Assembly: GCF_015550425.1 (NCBI RefSeq) | Contig: NZ_JADNAT010000038.1 | Location: forward strand, 1 to 20,101 | Length of the DNA stretch: 20,101 bases | Origin: Clostridium sp. 1001275B_160808_H3 | GTDB lineage: Bacteria > Bacillota > Clostridia > Clostridiales > Clostridiaceae | Direction: 5' to 3' | Shown here: one piece after another, positions 14,063-20,101 of the stretch | Position numbering within the stretch: the stretch's first letter is position 1 | Layout: every line of letters begins with the position of its first letter | The notes under the pieces: model-generated | What the model saw: the letters and a program-made list of their open reading frames with translations, nothing else | The model's database searches: none | Told to the model about the DNA's origin: nothing | Program-made: the position numbers and the translations under genes

Positions 14063-14100
14063 AATACCGTACTATTCTAAAAAAATATACGGTATTTTTT
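14063..14100 (+). terminator. Intrinsic terminator (T2) of the deacetylase gene
   Basis: AATACCGTA-c-TATT (14063-14076) pairs with AATATACGGTATT (14084-14096), one bulged C, then Ts to 14100. It is nearly the same sequence as T1 at 13041. An alternative 8-bp hairpin, TTAGAATA (14059-14066)/TATTCTAA (14073-14080), overlaps its left arm. Confidence 0.75.
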
Positions 14101-14193
14101 GTGTTCAATTAAACTATAATGAGTGATTTCAAATTATTATGAACCAGTTCAGAAGATTTGTTTTTTGTTGAATAAAAAAGGTATTTTAAATTA

Positions 14194-14202
14194 TGTTATA
14201 AT
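14194..14202 (+). promoter_or_regulatory. Extended -10 promoter of the tandem-repeat protein gene
   Basis: TGTTATAAT (TG-N-TATAAT), 60 bp upstream of ATG 14262. The nearest -35-like TTGAAT (14168-14173) is 23 bp away and probably not used. Confidence 0.5.
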
Positions 14203-14261
14203 CTATTTATAATAGTATTAACTTAAAATTATATAAGTTAGAATTTGAGGTGAAGTAATAT

Positions 14262-14630
14262 ATGGAAATTTATTTACAAAAGGAATTAGAGGATGCTTTA
14301 AAGTTCATATCTTCTACTATCAGTAATTGTAAGAAGATGCAGTTAAAATTTGCAGAAGGTACGTCCCAGCATTCTCTTTTAACCAATAGAATTAAGGCAT
14401 TATGTATTTCAAAGGCTTTGATAGAAGATGATTGTAATAAGGATCAATACACTTTGTTTGATTTAGAAAAAGCATTACCACCCGTGATTTCGATTATAAA
14501 TAAAACAGAAAAAGCTCAAAGCAAGTATGACAAAGGAACTACTCAATATAGGCGATTCGTACCTATCATAAAATCAATGTATATTTCTAAAGATTTCATA
14601 GAAAACGAAATTTCAAAGCAAACTAGATAA
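14262..14630 (+). CDS. Protein made of two tandem ~48-residue helical units, function unknown
   Basis: A 122-residue soluble protein with no signal or membrane segment. Residues 9-56 and 68-115 align without gaps at an offset of 59, with 19 of 48 positions identical: L-E-x-A-L, S-x-I, K-x-Q-x-K-(F/Y), G-T-x-Q, I-K-x-x-x-I-S-K and I-E. Each unit looks like two or three helices with a conserved turn around EGTSQH/KGTTQY. This is an intragenic duplication, and the paired units could form a pseudo-dimer. GAGGTGA (14247-14253) is 8 bp before the ATG. I do not recognise a named family. It stands alone, with its own promoter. Confidence 0.7.
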   Translation: MEIYLQKELEDALKFISSTISNCKKMQLKFAEGTSQHSLLTNRIKALCISKALIEDDCNKDQYTLFDLEKALPPVISIINKTEKAQSKYDKGTTQYRRFVPIIKSMYISKDFIENEISKQTR

Positions 14631-15053
14631 GCTCTATCTTACTTGTTAGTTGATTAAAGTGAGAAGTAGACGAAAAACTAAGAATATATAACAAAATATA
14701 ATTAATATTTAAGAATTATAATGGAAATCAATCAACAATGTGCTTACGAAATATGCTATAATTAACTTAAAATGTAAAATATATATAATTTTAATTGATA
14801 GATTTCTTTTTTGGAGAAGAAACTTAGATTTTTTGAAAGAAGTTTATAGTTTTATATTATGTATTAGAGAATGAAGAGGTTACCTATTGATAGGTATTTA
14901 AATGGATTAGGTAGCAATTATATAAATAAGATAGAGAAATTATATGATGATGGTGAATCAAATATATATATATTTGATATAGATATGGATAGTCATGATT
15001 AATAATAAATATAAATGTTTAGTAATTTAATTAATAATACTTGTAAATCATGA
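14631..15053. other. Gene-poor AT-rich interval
   Basis: About 420 bp with no strong gene. It contains the doubtful 43-codon frame at 14871-15002 and no recognisable RNA gene, riboswitch or promoter pair. It ends at the hairpin at 15054-15091. Confidence 0.5.
14871..15002 (+). CDS. Possible 43-residue peptide or gene remnant (low confidence)
   Basis: An open frame MKRLPIDRYLNGLGSNYINK followed by an acidic tail (YIFDIDMDSHD). It has a weak AGAG ribosome site and a stop three bases upstream of its ATG. Its composition is protein-like rather than random, so it may be a small gene or the leftover end of a larger one. A strong hairpin lies about 50 bp downstream. Confidence 0.3.
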   Translation: MKRLPIDRYLNGLGSNYINKIEKLYDDGESNIYIFDIDMDSHD

Positions 15054-15091
15054 ACATTTTTAAGGAAATCCTTAGGTTTCCTTAAAAATGT
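15054..15091. terminator. Hairpin terminator between convergent units
   Basis: ACATTTTTAAGGAAA (15054-15068) and TTTCCTTAAAAATGT (15077-15091) pair perfectly over 15 bp around an 8-nt loop. It lies about 50 bp past the stop of the leftward YciI-like gene and could serve both strands. There is no separate T-tract; the T-run is inside the stem. Confidence 0.65.
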
Positions 15092-15138
15092 ACTAATATC
15101 TTAGTATTCTCAGTTGTTTATTTATATTTATAAGAAAA

Positions 15139-15435
15139 TTATCTATCAAACCATTCATTAGTTTGAGGAAGAGTATAATGAGGTGTAAATTCTAGAATAC
15201 GATATTCTTGAGAACCAGCAATTTTAAGTGGATCAGAATTTAAGTAATTTTCTATTTCCTCAAGTGAATTAGCTTTCATAATTAAAATTCCACCACTCAT
15301 ATCTTCTTTAAGTCCTGTTATTAGAGTTACACCTTTTTCTATTGCTTTTTGAGAATAAGCTATATGTGCATTCATAACACTTTCATCTATTTCAATGGAA
15401 CTGTTTAATTTACCTTCAATAATAAAATATTTCAT
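15139..15435 (-). CDS. YciI-like (YCII-related) domain protein
   Basis: A 98-residue small cytoplasmic protein of the ferredoxin-like alpha/beta barrel fold seen in YciI and muconolactone-isomerase-like proteins. It opens with the beta strand MKYFIIEG, has the AHIAYSQKAIEKG helix (about 24-36, with the family's conserved His at 24), the SGGILIMKANSLEEIENYLNSDPLKIAG block (about 47-75) with the typical DP, and a C-terminal strand YRILEFTPHY. The biochemical role of stand-alone members is mostly unknown. A strong AGGAGG precedes ATG 15435 on the minus strand. It is a single gene, divergent from 15597. Region 15436-15596 holds only its leader and AT-rich sequence. Confidence 0.82.
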   Translation of the reverse strand: MKYFIIEGKLNSSIEIDESVMNAHIAYSQKAIEKGVTLITGLKEDMSGGILIMKANSLEEIENYLNSDPLKIAGSQEYRILEFTPHYTLPQTNEWFDR

Positions 15436-15596
15436 TTTTATTATCCTCCTTTATATAAAATATATTATGTATATTATATCATATTAATAATTAATAAAGA
15501 ATTATTATTTATTAAAATAAATTTTAAATTAAGTTATTTATTAATAAAAATATTTTTAATCGATAACTCTTAAAATTAAAAAAAGATGTTATCATA

Positions 15597-16097
15597 TTGA
15601 ATTTAAAAAGTAGAAACTTCTTAGTAAAATTATTTATTTGTATATTTATAGTATGGATAATATCTAGCTATGCTTATGCAAAAATAACAAGTGATATACC
15701 TATGAAAAAGCCATCTGTAACCATAAAATACAATGGGAAAACTGTTCCTACAAGTATTGGAGAACATGCATGGTCTGGAAGTTTACCAAAAGGACAAAAA
15801 GCAGGAAGTAGTTATTTAGTAGGTCCATCATATGATGCTGGAATGGAAATTTCAAGGTTTTCTGCAAATCCTAATAGCGAAGTTGAAGTTACTTTTAAGT
15901 CAGCTCCTCCTGAAATAATTTTAAGGTCATGGGTTGTTGGCGATTCTATGAATGCTAAGACTATAAAATTTGATTCTTCAAAAACAGTAAATAATATAAC
16001 CTTACCAGATCAAAAAGGAGAATATATTTATGAAGTTAATGGATATTGGAGAGAAGGGAATTATACATCAACTATATTTAGGGTAATAGTAGAATAG
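15597..16097 (+). CDS. Secreted protein of unknown function
   Basis: A 166-residue frame with a clear signal peptide: basic start (KSRN), hydrophobic core LFICIFIVWIISSYAYA and a likely cut after AYA (about residue 28). The mature part of about 138 residues is beta-rich, ends KGEYIYEVNGYWREGNYTST-FRVIVE, and looks like an immunoglobulin-like or beta-sandwich domain. No cysteines are seen in the mature part. The start is uncertain: only TTG 15597 lies before the signal peptide, and no ribosome binding site is visible (AAAGATG at 15582-15588 at best), so expression may be weak or the true start missed. No family recognised. Confidence 0.6.
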   Translation: MNLKSRNFLVKLFICIFIVWIISSYAYAKITSDIPMKKPSVTIKYNGKTVPTSIGEHAWSGSLPKGQKAGSSYLVGPSYDAGMEISRFSANPNSEVEVTFKSAPPEIILRSWVVGDSMNAKTIKFDSSKTVNNITLPDQKGEYIYEVNGYWREGNYTSTIFRVIVE

Positions 16098-16166
16098 CTG
16101 TTATCTTATTAGTATAAAAGAGAAATGTATAGTAACTTATGAAGGAAATTTTTATAATATAATTGA

Positions 16167-16301
16167 ATTATCTACAACCTAAAAAAGCGAATCATTATTA
16201 ATATTCGTGAATTTAATCCTGTATTTAGTAATGATTATATAAAATATTGTAGTGATAATGTAGATGATGAAAAAGTACGGTATTTACAAAATATTTTGTA
16301 A
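16167..16301 (+). pseudogene. Possible coding remnant (no start codon)
   Basis: Open from 16167 to TAA 16299-16301 without an ATG. The second half reads like real protein (NIREFNPVFSNDYIKYCSDN then VDDEKVRYLQNIL). There is no ribosome site and no family assignment. It may be the C-terminal piece of a decayed gene. The rest of 16098-16333 shows nothing else. Confidence 0.35.
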
Positions 16302-16360
16302 TTAACTCGTAATAGTATAGTCAAGCTAGTCAAGTGAAAAAAGAAGGAAGGAGGAATAAG

Positions 16361-16702
16361 ATGAAATCTTTATTAAAAATATTAGCATTTATTCCATTAG
16401 GGATTGAATTATTACTGTTATTAGTTATACATTCAAAGGTGGCAGGCATGATTTGGATGATACATATTCCAATTACAATATTGTTAGGTATTGTAGGAAT
16501 GGGAATTGTTAGTAAGAAAAAATTTATACAACGAAGTGGTTTTGGAGCGTTAATTGTATTAACTGTGTTGCTTTGCATTATAGGATATTATGATTATGTG
16601 AAATGGTTTAGTTCAATTGTTGGAATGGTTATCTTTATGTATTACGTAATTATTAGTATATTAATGAAAAAAACTAAAAATAGCATAAGGCTAAATGAAT
16701 AG
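16361..16702 (+). CDS. Integral membrane protein, four predicted helices, function unknown
   Basis: A 113-residue protein, almost entirely hydrophobic, with helices at about 5-23, 26-49, 60-75 and 82-102, separated by SKKKFIQRSG and YDYVKWF and ended by a basic tail KKTKNSIRLNE. ATG 16361 is set by AGGAGG (16349-16354) 6 bp upstream; the open frame begins earlier at 16334, but without support. No transporter signature is seen. Coding-like remnants lie on both sides (16167-16301 and 16699-16857), so the neighbourhood has been rearranged. Confidence 0.65.
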   Translation: MKSLLKILAFIPLGIELLLLLVIHSKVAGMIWMIHIPITILLGIVGMGIVSKKKFIQRSGFGALIVLTVLLCIIGYYDYVKWFSSIVGMVIFMYYVIISILMKKTKNSIRLNE

Positions 16703-16857
16703 ATACTTTTAAAGTTAAACCACAAGATTATAAGAAAAGAATAGATGAGGTTATTACTTTAATTTCTTCTGATGAAAGTAATACAAGAAGAGGAGTAGGA
16801 ATACTTGAGGAACTTGTTAATGAAACAAAAGATTTATGTTATGTGCAAATAGAATGA
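16699..16857 (+). pseudogene. Coding remnant lacking its N-terminus
   Basis: An open frame of 52 codons starts inside the stop of the preceding gene and ends at TGA 16855-16857. It has no ATG or ribosome site, but its product is clearly protein-like: FKVKPQDYKKRIDEVITLIS, then SDESNTRRGVGILEELVNET, then KDLCYVQIE. The mix of charged and hydrophobic residues predicts two amphipathic helices. It is probably the C-terminal end of a deleted gene; family unknown. Confidence 0.45.
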
Positions 16858-16889
16858 ATAAAAATATATTATGAATGGAGAGGCTTACA

Positions 16890-17816
16890 ATGAATAATGA
16901 AATATTAAAAGATTTAATATTGTCAGTAAAAGAACAAAATCTTCATGTACTTAATGTTGTTGTTAGACAAAATAGTAATATAATTGCAAAATATGATTTT
17001 GAAGAAGAAAAACCGACTCTTTTATATTCTGTAAGTAAAACATTTACATCAATAGCAGTAGGAATAGCAATTAGTGAAGGATATTTTAATACTACAGATC
17101 ATGTTATAGATTTTTTCCCTGACATCAAAGATATGTCTATGAATCAATATTTAAAAGAAATTACTATTCATGATTTACTTTGCATGGGAAGTGGTCATGC
17201 AGAGTGTCCTGTAATGAAGGCTGATTGGAGTAGTGGTAAGGAATGGGATATCTCTAAATTATTTTTTAATGAACCTATTGTATTTAGACCAGGTACTCAT
17301 TTTTTATATGATAATTCAGCAACCTACATGCTCTCAAAGATTATAAGCCTTACAATAGGAAGTAACTTAGATGAATACTTAAATGAAAAGGTATTTAAAT
17401 ATTTAGAAATACCAAAACCTAAATGGGATACATGCCCAAAAGGAATTTCACAAGGATTTTCTGGCTTATATTTAACAGCTGATGAGTTGTCTAGATTTGG
17501 ACAACTAATACTTGATAAAGGAGTTTTGAATGGTAAGCAACTTATTCCTTCAAGTTATATAGAAGAGGCTACATCTGTTCAAATTAAAACAGAAGATTTT
17601 GATGAAAAGTTTGCTACTGCAGATCATCATCAAGGATATGGCTATCAAATGTGGATGAATTCATATAATGGCTCTTATCGTATGGATGGGTTATATGGTA
17701 ATTATGTAGTGATTTTGCCAGATAAGAATGCAGTTGTAACTTATGTTTCAAATGAGACCAAGAATATGACAGGAGTTCTAGAACTTACATGGAATACTTT
17801 AATAGATAAACTATAA
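16890..17816 (+). CDS. Serine hydrolase of the beta-lactamase/penicillin-binding protein fold
   Basis: A 308-residue protein of the class C beta-lactamase-like family (Pfam Beta-lactamase type). The nucleophile motif is S47-V-S-K50 within LLYSVSKTFTS, the second motif is Y140-D-N142 (FLYDNSATYMLSK), and a HHQGYGYQMW segment occupies the position of the third (H/K-x-G) motif. There is no signal peptide or membrane anchor, so it appears cytoplasmic, which argues against a periplasm-type antibiotic beta-lactamase. Relatives act as esterases, D-amino-acid peptidases or have unknown function. ATG 16890 is preferred, 6 bp after GGAGAGG (16877-16883); the open frame starts 15 bp earlier, overlapping that site. 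Confidence 0.85.
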   Translation: MNNEILKDLILSVKEQNLHVLNVVVRQNSNIIAKYDFEEEKPTLLYSVSKTFTSIAVGIAISEGYFNTTDHVIDFFPDIKDMSMNQYLKEITIHDLLCMGSGHAECPVMKADWSSGKEWDISKLFFNEPIVFRPGTHFLYDNSATYMLSKIISLTIGSNLDEYLNEKVFKYLEIPKPKWDTCPKGISQGFSGLYLTADELSRFGQLILDKGVLNGKQLIPSSYIEEATSVQIKTEDFDEKFATADHHQGYGYQMWMNSYNGSYRMDGLYGNYVVILPDKNAVVTYVSNETKNMTGVLELTWNTLIDKL

Positions 17817-17913
17817 TTATTTTTAATTTTAAAACTTGTTATGTAAATTTAACTTTGAATAAGCTGTAATGAAGTGAAATTATAAATAATATTGTGTAAA
17901 AGGAGAGTTAAGA

Positions 17914-18345
17914 ATGAATAAAATTACATGTATTTGTTTAGGGGTAAGAAGTATGGAAAGATCGATAAAGTTCTATAGAGATGGGCTTGGATTTAAAACT
18001 GATGAAAAGGAAAATAATCCAAAAGTAGTATTCTTTGATACATCAGGAACAAAATTTGAGCTTTACCCTTTAGATTTATTAGCTGAGGATATAAATGAAG
18101 AGAATCCTCCTAAAATAAATAGTGGATTTGCAGGTGTTACATTAGCATATAATGTAGAATTTAAAGAAGAAGTTGATAAAGTTATTGAGCTAGCTAGGAG
18201 TGCTGGAGCGACTATAGCTAAAGAGCCTCAAGATGTATTTTGGGGTGGATATCATGCGTATTTTGCTGATCTTGATGGTTATTATTGGGAAGTTGCATGG
18301 GGACCTAATTTTAAGTACGATGAAAATGGGTTACTTATTTTATAA
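17914..18345 (+). CDS. VOC-superfamily (glyoxalase/bleomycin-resistance-like) protein
   Basis: A 143-residue protein with two VOC units: SMERSIKFYRDGLGFKTDEK with KFELYPLD (Glu in metal-ligand position) in the first, and VIELARSAGATIAKEPQDVFWGGYHAYFADLDGYYWEVAWGP (about 90-132) in the second, ending with the expected Glu (YWEVAW). Unlike the VOC protein at 9188, it keeps the terminal Glu, but it lacks a His at the N-terminal ligand position (ITCICLGV). Substrate unknown: candidates range from metabolite lyase to toxin-binding protein. AAAGGAGAG lies 6 bp before ATG 17914. It is followed 35 bp later by the P-loop kinase, so it is likely co-transcribed. Confidence 0.85.
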   Translation: MNKITCICLGVRSMERSIKFYRDGLGFKTDEKENNPKVVFFDTSGTKFELYPLDLLAEDINEENPPKINSGFAGVTLAYNVEFKEEVDKVIELARSAGATIAKEPQDVFWGGYHAYFADLDGYYWEVAWGPNFKYDENGLLIL

Positions 18346-18380
18346 GCTATATATTTGTATTTAGTGTGATTGGAGAACAT

Positions 18381-18875
18381 ATGAAAATATTAATTTTTGG
18401 TATAGTTGCAAGTGGAAAAACAACACTTTCAAGGGAATTATCATTAAAATACAATATCCAATGTTATGAAGGTGATAGCATAGCATGGGGAGACGATTGG
18501 GAAGAGAGATATAAACGTTCAGATTCTGAGCAATTAAATAGAATTTTAGAAATTGACAAAATAGGTCACTGGATAATTGAAGGAACTTATAGAGAAAGTC
18601 AAAAATGCTTATTTGATATGGCAGATAAAATTATCTTCCTAGATACTCCATTACATATCAGAAGGGTAAGAATAATTACACGTTTTTTAAAGCAAAGGTT
18701 TGGAATAGAAAAATGCAATTATAATCCTACATTTGAAATGTTAAAAAATATGTATAAATGGACAAATGATTTTGAAAGAAAAAGAGATAAATACGAAAAG
18801 ATGCTATTAAGCTATGAAGATAAATTAATAAGGATAAAAAGTGTTAAAGAGTTGGATAGAAAATTCATTAGCTGA
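18381..18875 (+). CDS. P-loop kinase-like NTPase (adenylate kinase/topology modulation-like)
   Basis: A 164-residue cytoplasmic protein with an N-terminal Walker A loop G7-I-V-A-S-G-K-T14 and a buried strand IIFLDTPLHIRRVRIITRFL (about 84-103) ending in Arg-rich residues typical of the lid region of shikimate/adenylate-kinase-like small kinases. It also has CYEGDSIAWGDDWEERY (about 28-44), as in proteins annotated FlaR or 'DNA topology modulation protein'. These are usually small-molecule phosphotransferases of unknown substrate. ATG 18381 is chosen because TGGAGA (18371-18376) precedes it; GTG 18366 would start before the site. Confidence 0.78.
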   Translation: MKILIFGIVASGKTTLSRELSLKYNIQCYEGDSIAWGDDWEERYKRSDSEQLNRILEIDKIGHWIIEGTYRESQKCLFDMADKIIFLDTPLHIRRVRIITRFLKQRFGIEKCNYNPTFEMLKNMYKWTNDFERKRDKYEKMLLSYEDKLIRIKSVKELDRKFIS

Positions 18876-19029
18876 ATATAGTGAGGATTAAGCAAAAACT
18901 TGCATATTTGTGTTTGATAAGAAGATATAATAAGTGTATAAGAAGAATAATCATTTTTATTTACTTAAAAATTTCTTATATTATGAGTAGTTGTATTAAT
19001 TTAAAAAGTGCATATTATGAGGAGAATAA

Positions 19030-19992
19030 ATGAAGAGCATATTTAAGATTAGTAAGCATATAATTAAAGCTTTTGTTGTGGTTGTGTTTTTACTTATGAT
19101 TATTAGTTACATAAATCATAAAATTAAATTAACAAAAGAGGATAAATTATTTGTTCCAAATGGAAGTATGATAGAATTAAATGGTCATAAAATACACGTA
19201 TATAGTGAAGGAAAGGGCGACATTCCATTAGTCTTTATGTCTGGTGGAGGTACAAGCTCTCCAGTTCTAGATTTTAAATCATTATACTCATTATTAAGTG
19301 ATGATTATAAGATTGTAGTAGTAGAAAAAGCAGGATATGGTTTTAGTGATGTTGTTGATACTAATAGAGATATTGATACTGTATTAAATGAAACAAGAGA
19401 GACATTGGCTAAGGCTAAAATCAAAGGGCCATTTATTTTATTTCCACATTCAATGTCTGGTATTGAAGCATTGTATTGGGCACAAAAATATCCAGGTGAA
19501 ATTAAAGCTATTGTAGGATTAGATATGGCTGTTCCAGATGCTTATAATGAATATAAAATTAATATACCTATGATAAAATTAGGAAATTTTGCAGCTAAAC
19601 TTGGACTTACAAGATTAATACCAGGATTATCAGAAAGTGATGCTATAAAATATGGCACATTGACTGATGATGAAAAAGTATTATACAAAACTATCTATTA
19701 TAGAAGAACTGCTACAGACACAATGATTGCAGAAGCTAAAGAAATAAAATCAAGTGCAATTAAAGTATCTAAAAATACATTTCCTAATATTCCGATATTA
19801 GCTTTTGTATCTAAGGGTCAAGGAACTGGATGGAATGAAGATGAATGGAAAAGTTTTAGCAAAAATACTATAGGAAATCTTGAAAAGGGTCAATTAATTT
19901 ATTTAGATTGTTCTCATTACATTCATGATATTGAGTACGAAAGAATAGCAAAGGAATCGAAAGAATTTATTGAAAATTTAAATAATAAATAA
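19030..19992 (+). CDS. Membrane-anchored alpha/beta hydrolase
   Basis: A 320-residue protein with an N-terminal transmembrane anchor (about 10-28) and an extracytoplasmic alpha/beta-hydrolase domain. Features in order: HKIHVYSEGKGDIPLVFMSGGG (oxyanion hole, 53-74), VVVEKAGYGFSD, the nucleophile elbow PHS141MSG, and a C-terminal SHYIH (catalytic His 296 or 299). The elbow departs from G-x-S-x-G in its first Gly (Pro139) and in the residue after Met (Ser143), which may affect elbow geometry. An acidic triad member cannot be placed with certainty. Substrate unknown; esterase, lipase or amide hydrolase are possible. GAGGAG (19019-19024) is 5 bp before ATG 19030. The 154 bp upstream (18876-19029) hold a TATAAT (18926-18931) without a good -35. 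No gene follows to the window's end. Confidence 0.85.
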   Translation: MKSIFKISKHIIKAFVVVVFLLMIISYINHKIKLTKEDKLFVPNGSMIELNGHKIHVYSEGKGDIPLVFMSGGGTSSPVLDFKSLYSLLSDDYKIVVVEKAGYGFSDVVDTNRDIDTVLNETRETLAKAKIKGPFILFPHSMSGIEALYWAQKYPGEIKAIVGLDMAVPDAYNEYKINIPMIKLGNFAAKLGLTRLIPGLSESDAIKYGTLTDDEKVLYKTIYYRRTATDTMIAEAKEIKSSAIKVSKNTFPNIPILAFVSKGQGTGWNEDEWKSFSKNTIGNLEKGQLIYLDCSHYIHDIEYERIAKESKEFIENLNNK

Positions 19993-20101
19993 AAGTTATA
20001 TTATATATTTTTTTATTTATAATTTGAGTTGGCTTGATTGCGATGTTGAGTTAAAAAAATAGCATATATATAAGCATTTACAAGTGGTTTAAACTTGGTT
20101 A

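Noticed and set aside
16330..16578. Open frame on the minus strand opposite the 16361 membrane protein
   Set aside because: Antisense shadow of a gene with a perfect ribosome binding site; no start signal of its own.

Overview
The window is very AT-rich. It has compact Firmicutes-style genes with strong AGGAGG-type ribosome binding sites, short intergenic terminators and a SpoIIP-like sporulation protein. Together with CRISPR repeats ending in ATTTAAAT, this points to a spore-forming Clostridium (sensu stricto). That is an inference from composition, families and repeat type; the species cannot be fixed from the sequence alone.

Layout. (1) 1-400: the left edge holds a CRISPR-like array of five identical 30-bp repeats whose four 36-bp spacers are all the same sequence. 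(2) 485-4955: a MarR-family repressor and a two-gene heterodimeric ABC multidrug exporter. Three copies of one palindrome (GTTAGA-N2-TCTAAC type) lie in front of the repressor, behind it, and just upstream of the exporter RBS, so this looks like a self-contained drug-responsive regulon. (3) 5211-7446: a zinc-ribbon membrane protein, the nucleosidase MtnN, and a lipoprotein on the minus strand. (4) 7711-8039: a second, decaying CRISPR-like array. Its last spacer is exactly the spacer repeated four times in array 1, and a GC-rich 19-bp-arm hairpin closes it. No cas genes are present, so both arrays are orphan within this window. (5) 8207-9919: a small membrane protein, a GNAT acetyltransferase, a VOC protein and a probably frameshifted small gene, arranged as one operon. 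(6) 10010-10774 (minus): a short SpoIIP-like cell-wall amidase. (7) 10885-14100: a Nudix hydrolase, a NimA-like flavin-binding protein, small membrane or secreted proteins, a truncated sigma-factor remnant, and a CE4 polysaccharide deacetylase flanked by two homologous terminators. (8) 14262-20101: a protein made of two tandem copies of one unit, a YciI-like protein (minus), a secreted protein, a small integral membrane protein flanked by coding remnants, a beta-lactamase-fold serine hydrolase, a second VOC protein, a P-loop kinase and a membrane-anchored alpha/beta hydrolase.

Most genes are single, independently expressed accessory functions of the detoxification, resistance or envelope type (ABC exporter, GNAT, two VOC proteins, NimA-like, Nudix, serine hydrolase, deacetylase). 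Several broken fragments sit between them. This is the usual look of a fast-evolving accessory stretch of a clostridial chromosome. The most unusual feature is the pair of cas-less CRISPR-like arrays sharing one spacer that is tandemly amplified in one of them.
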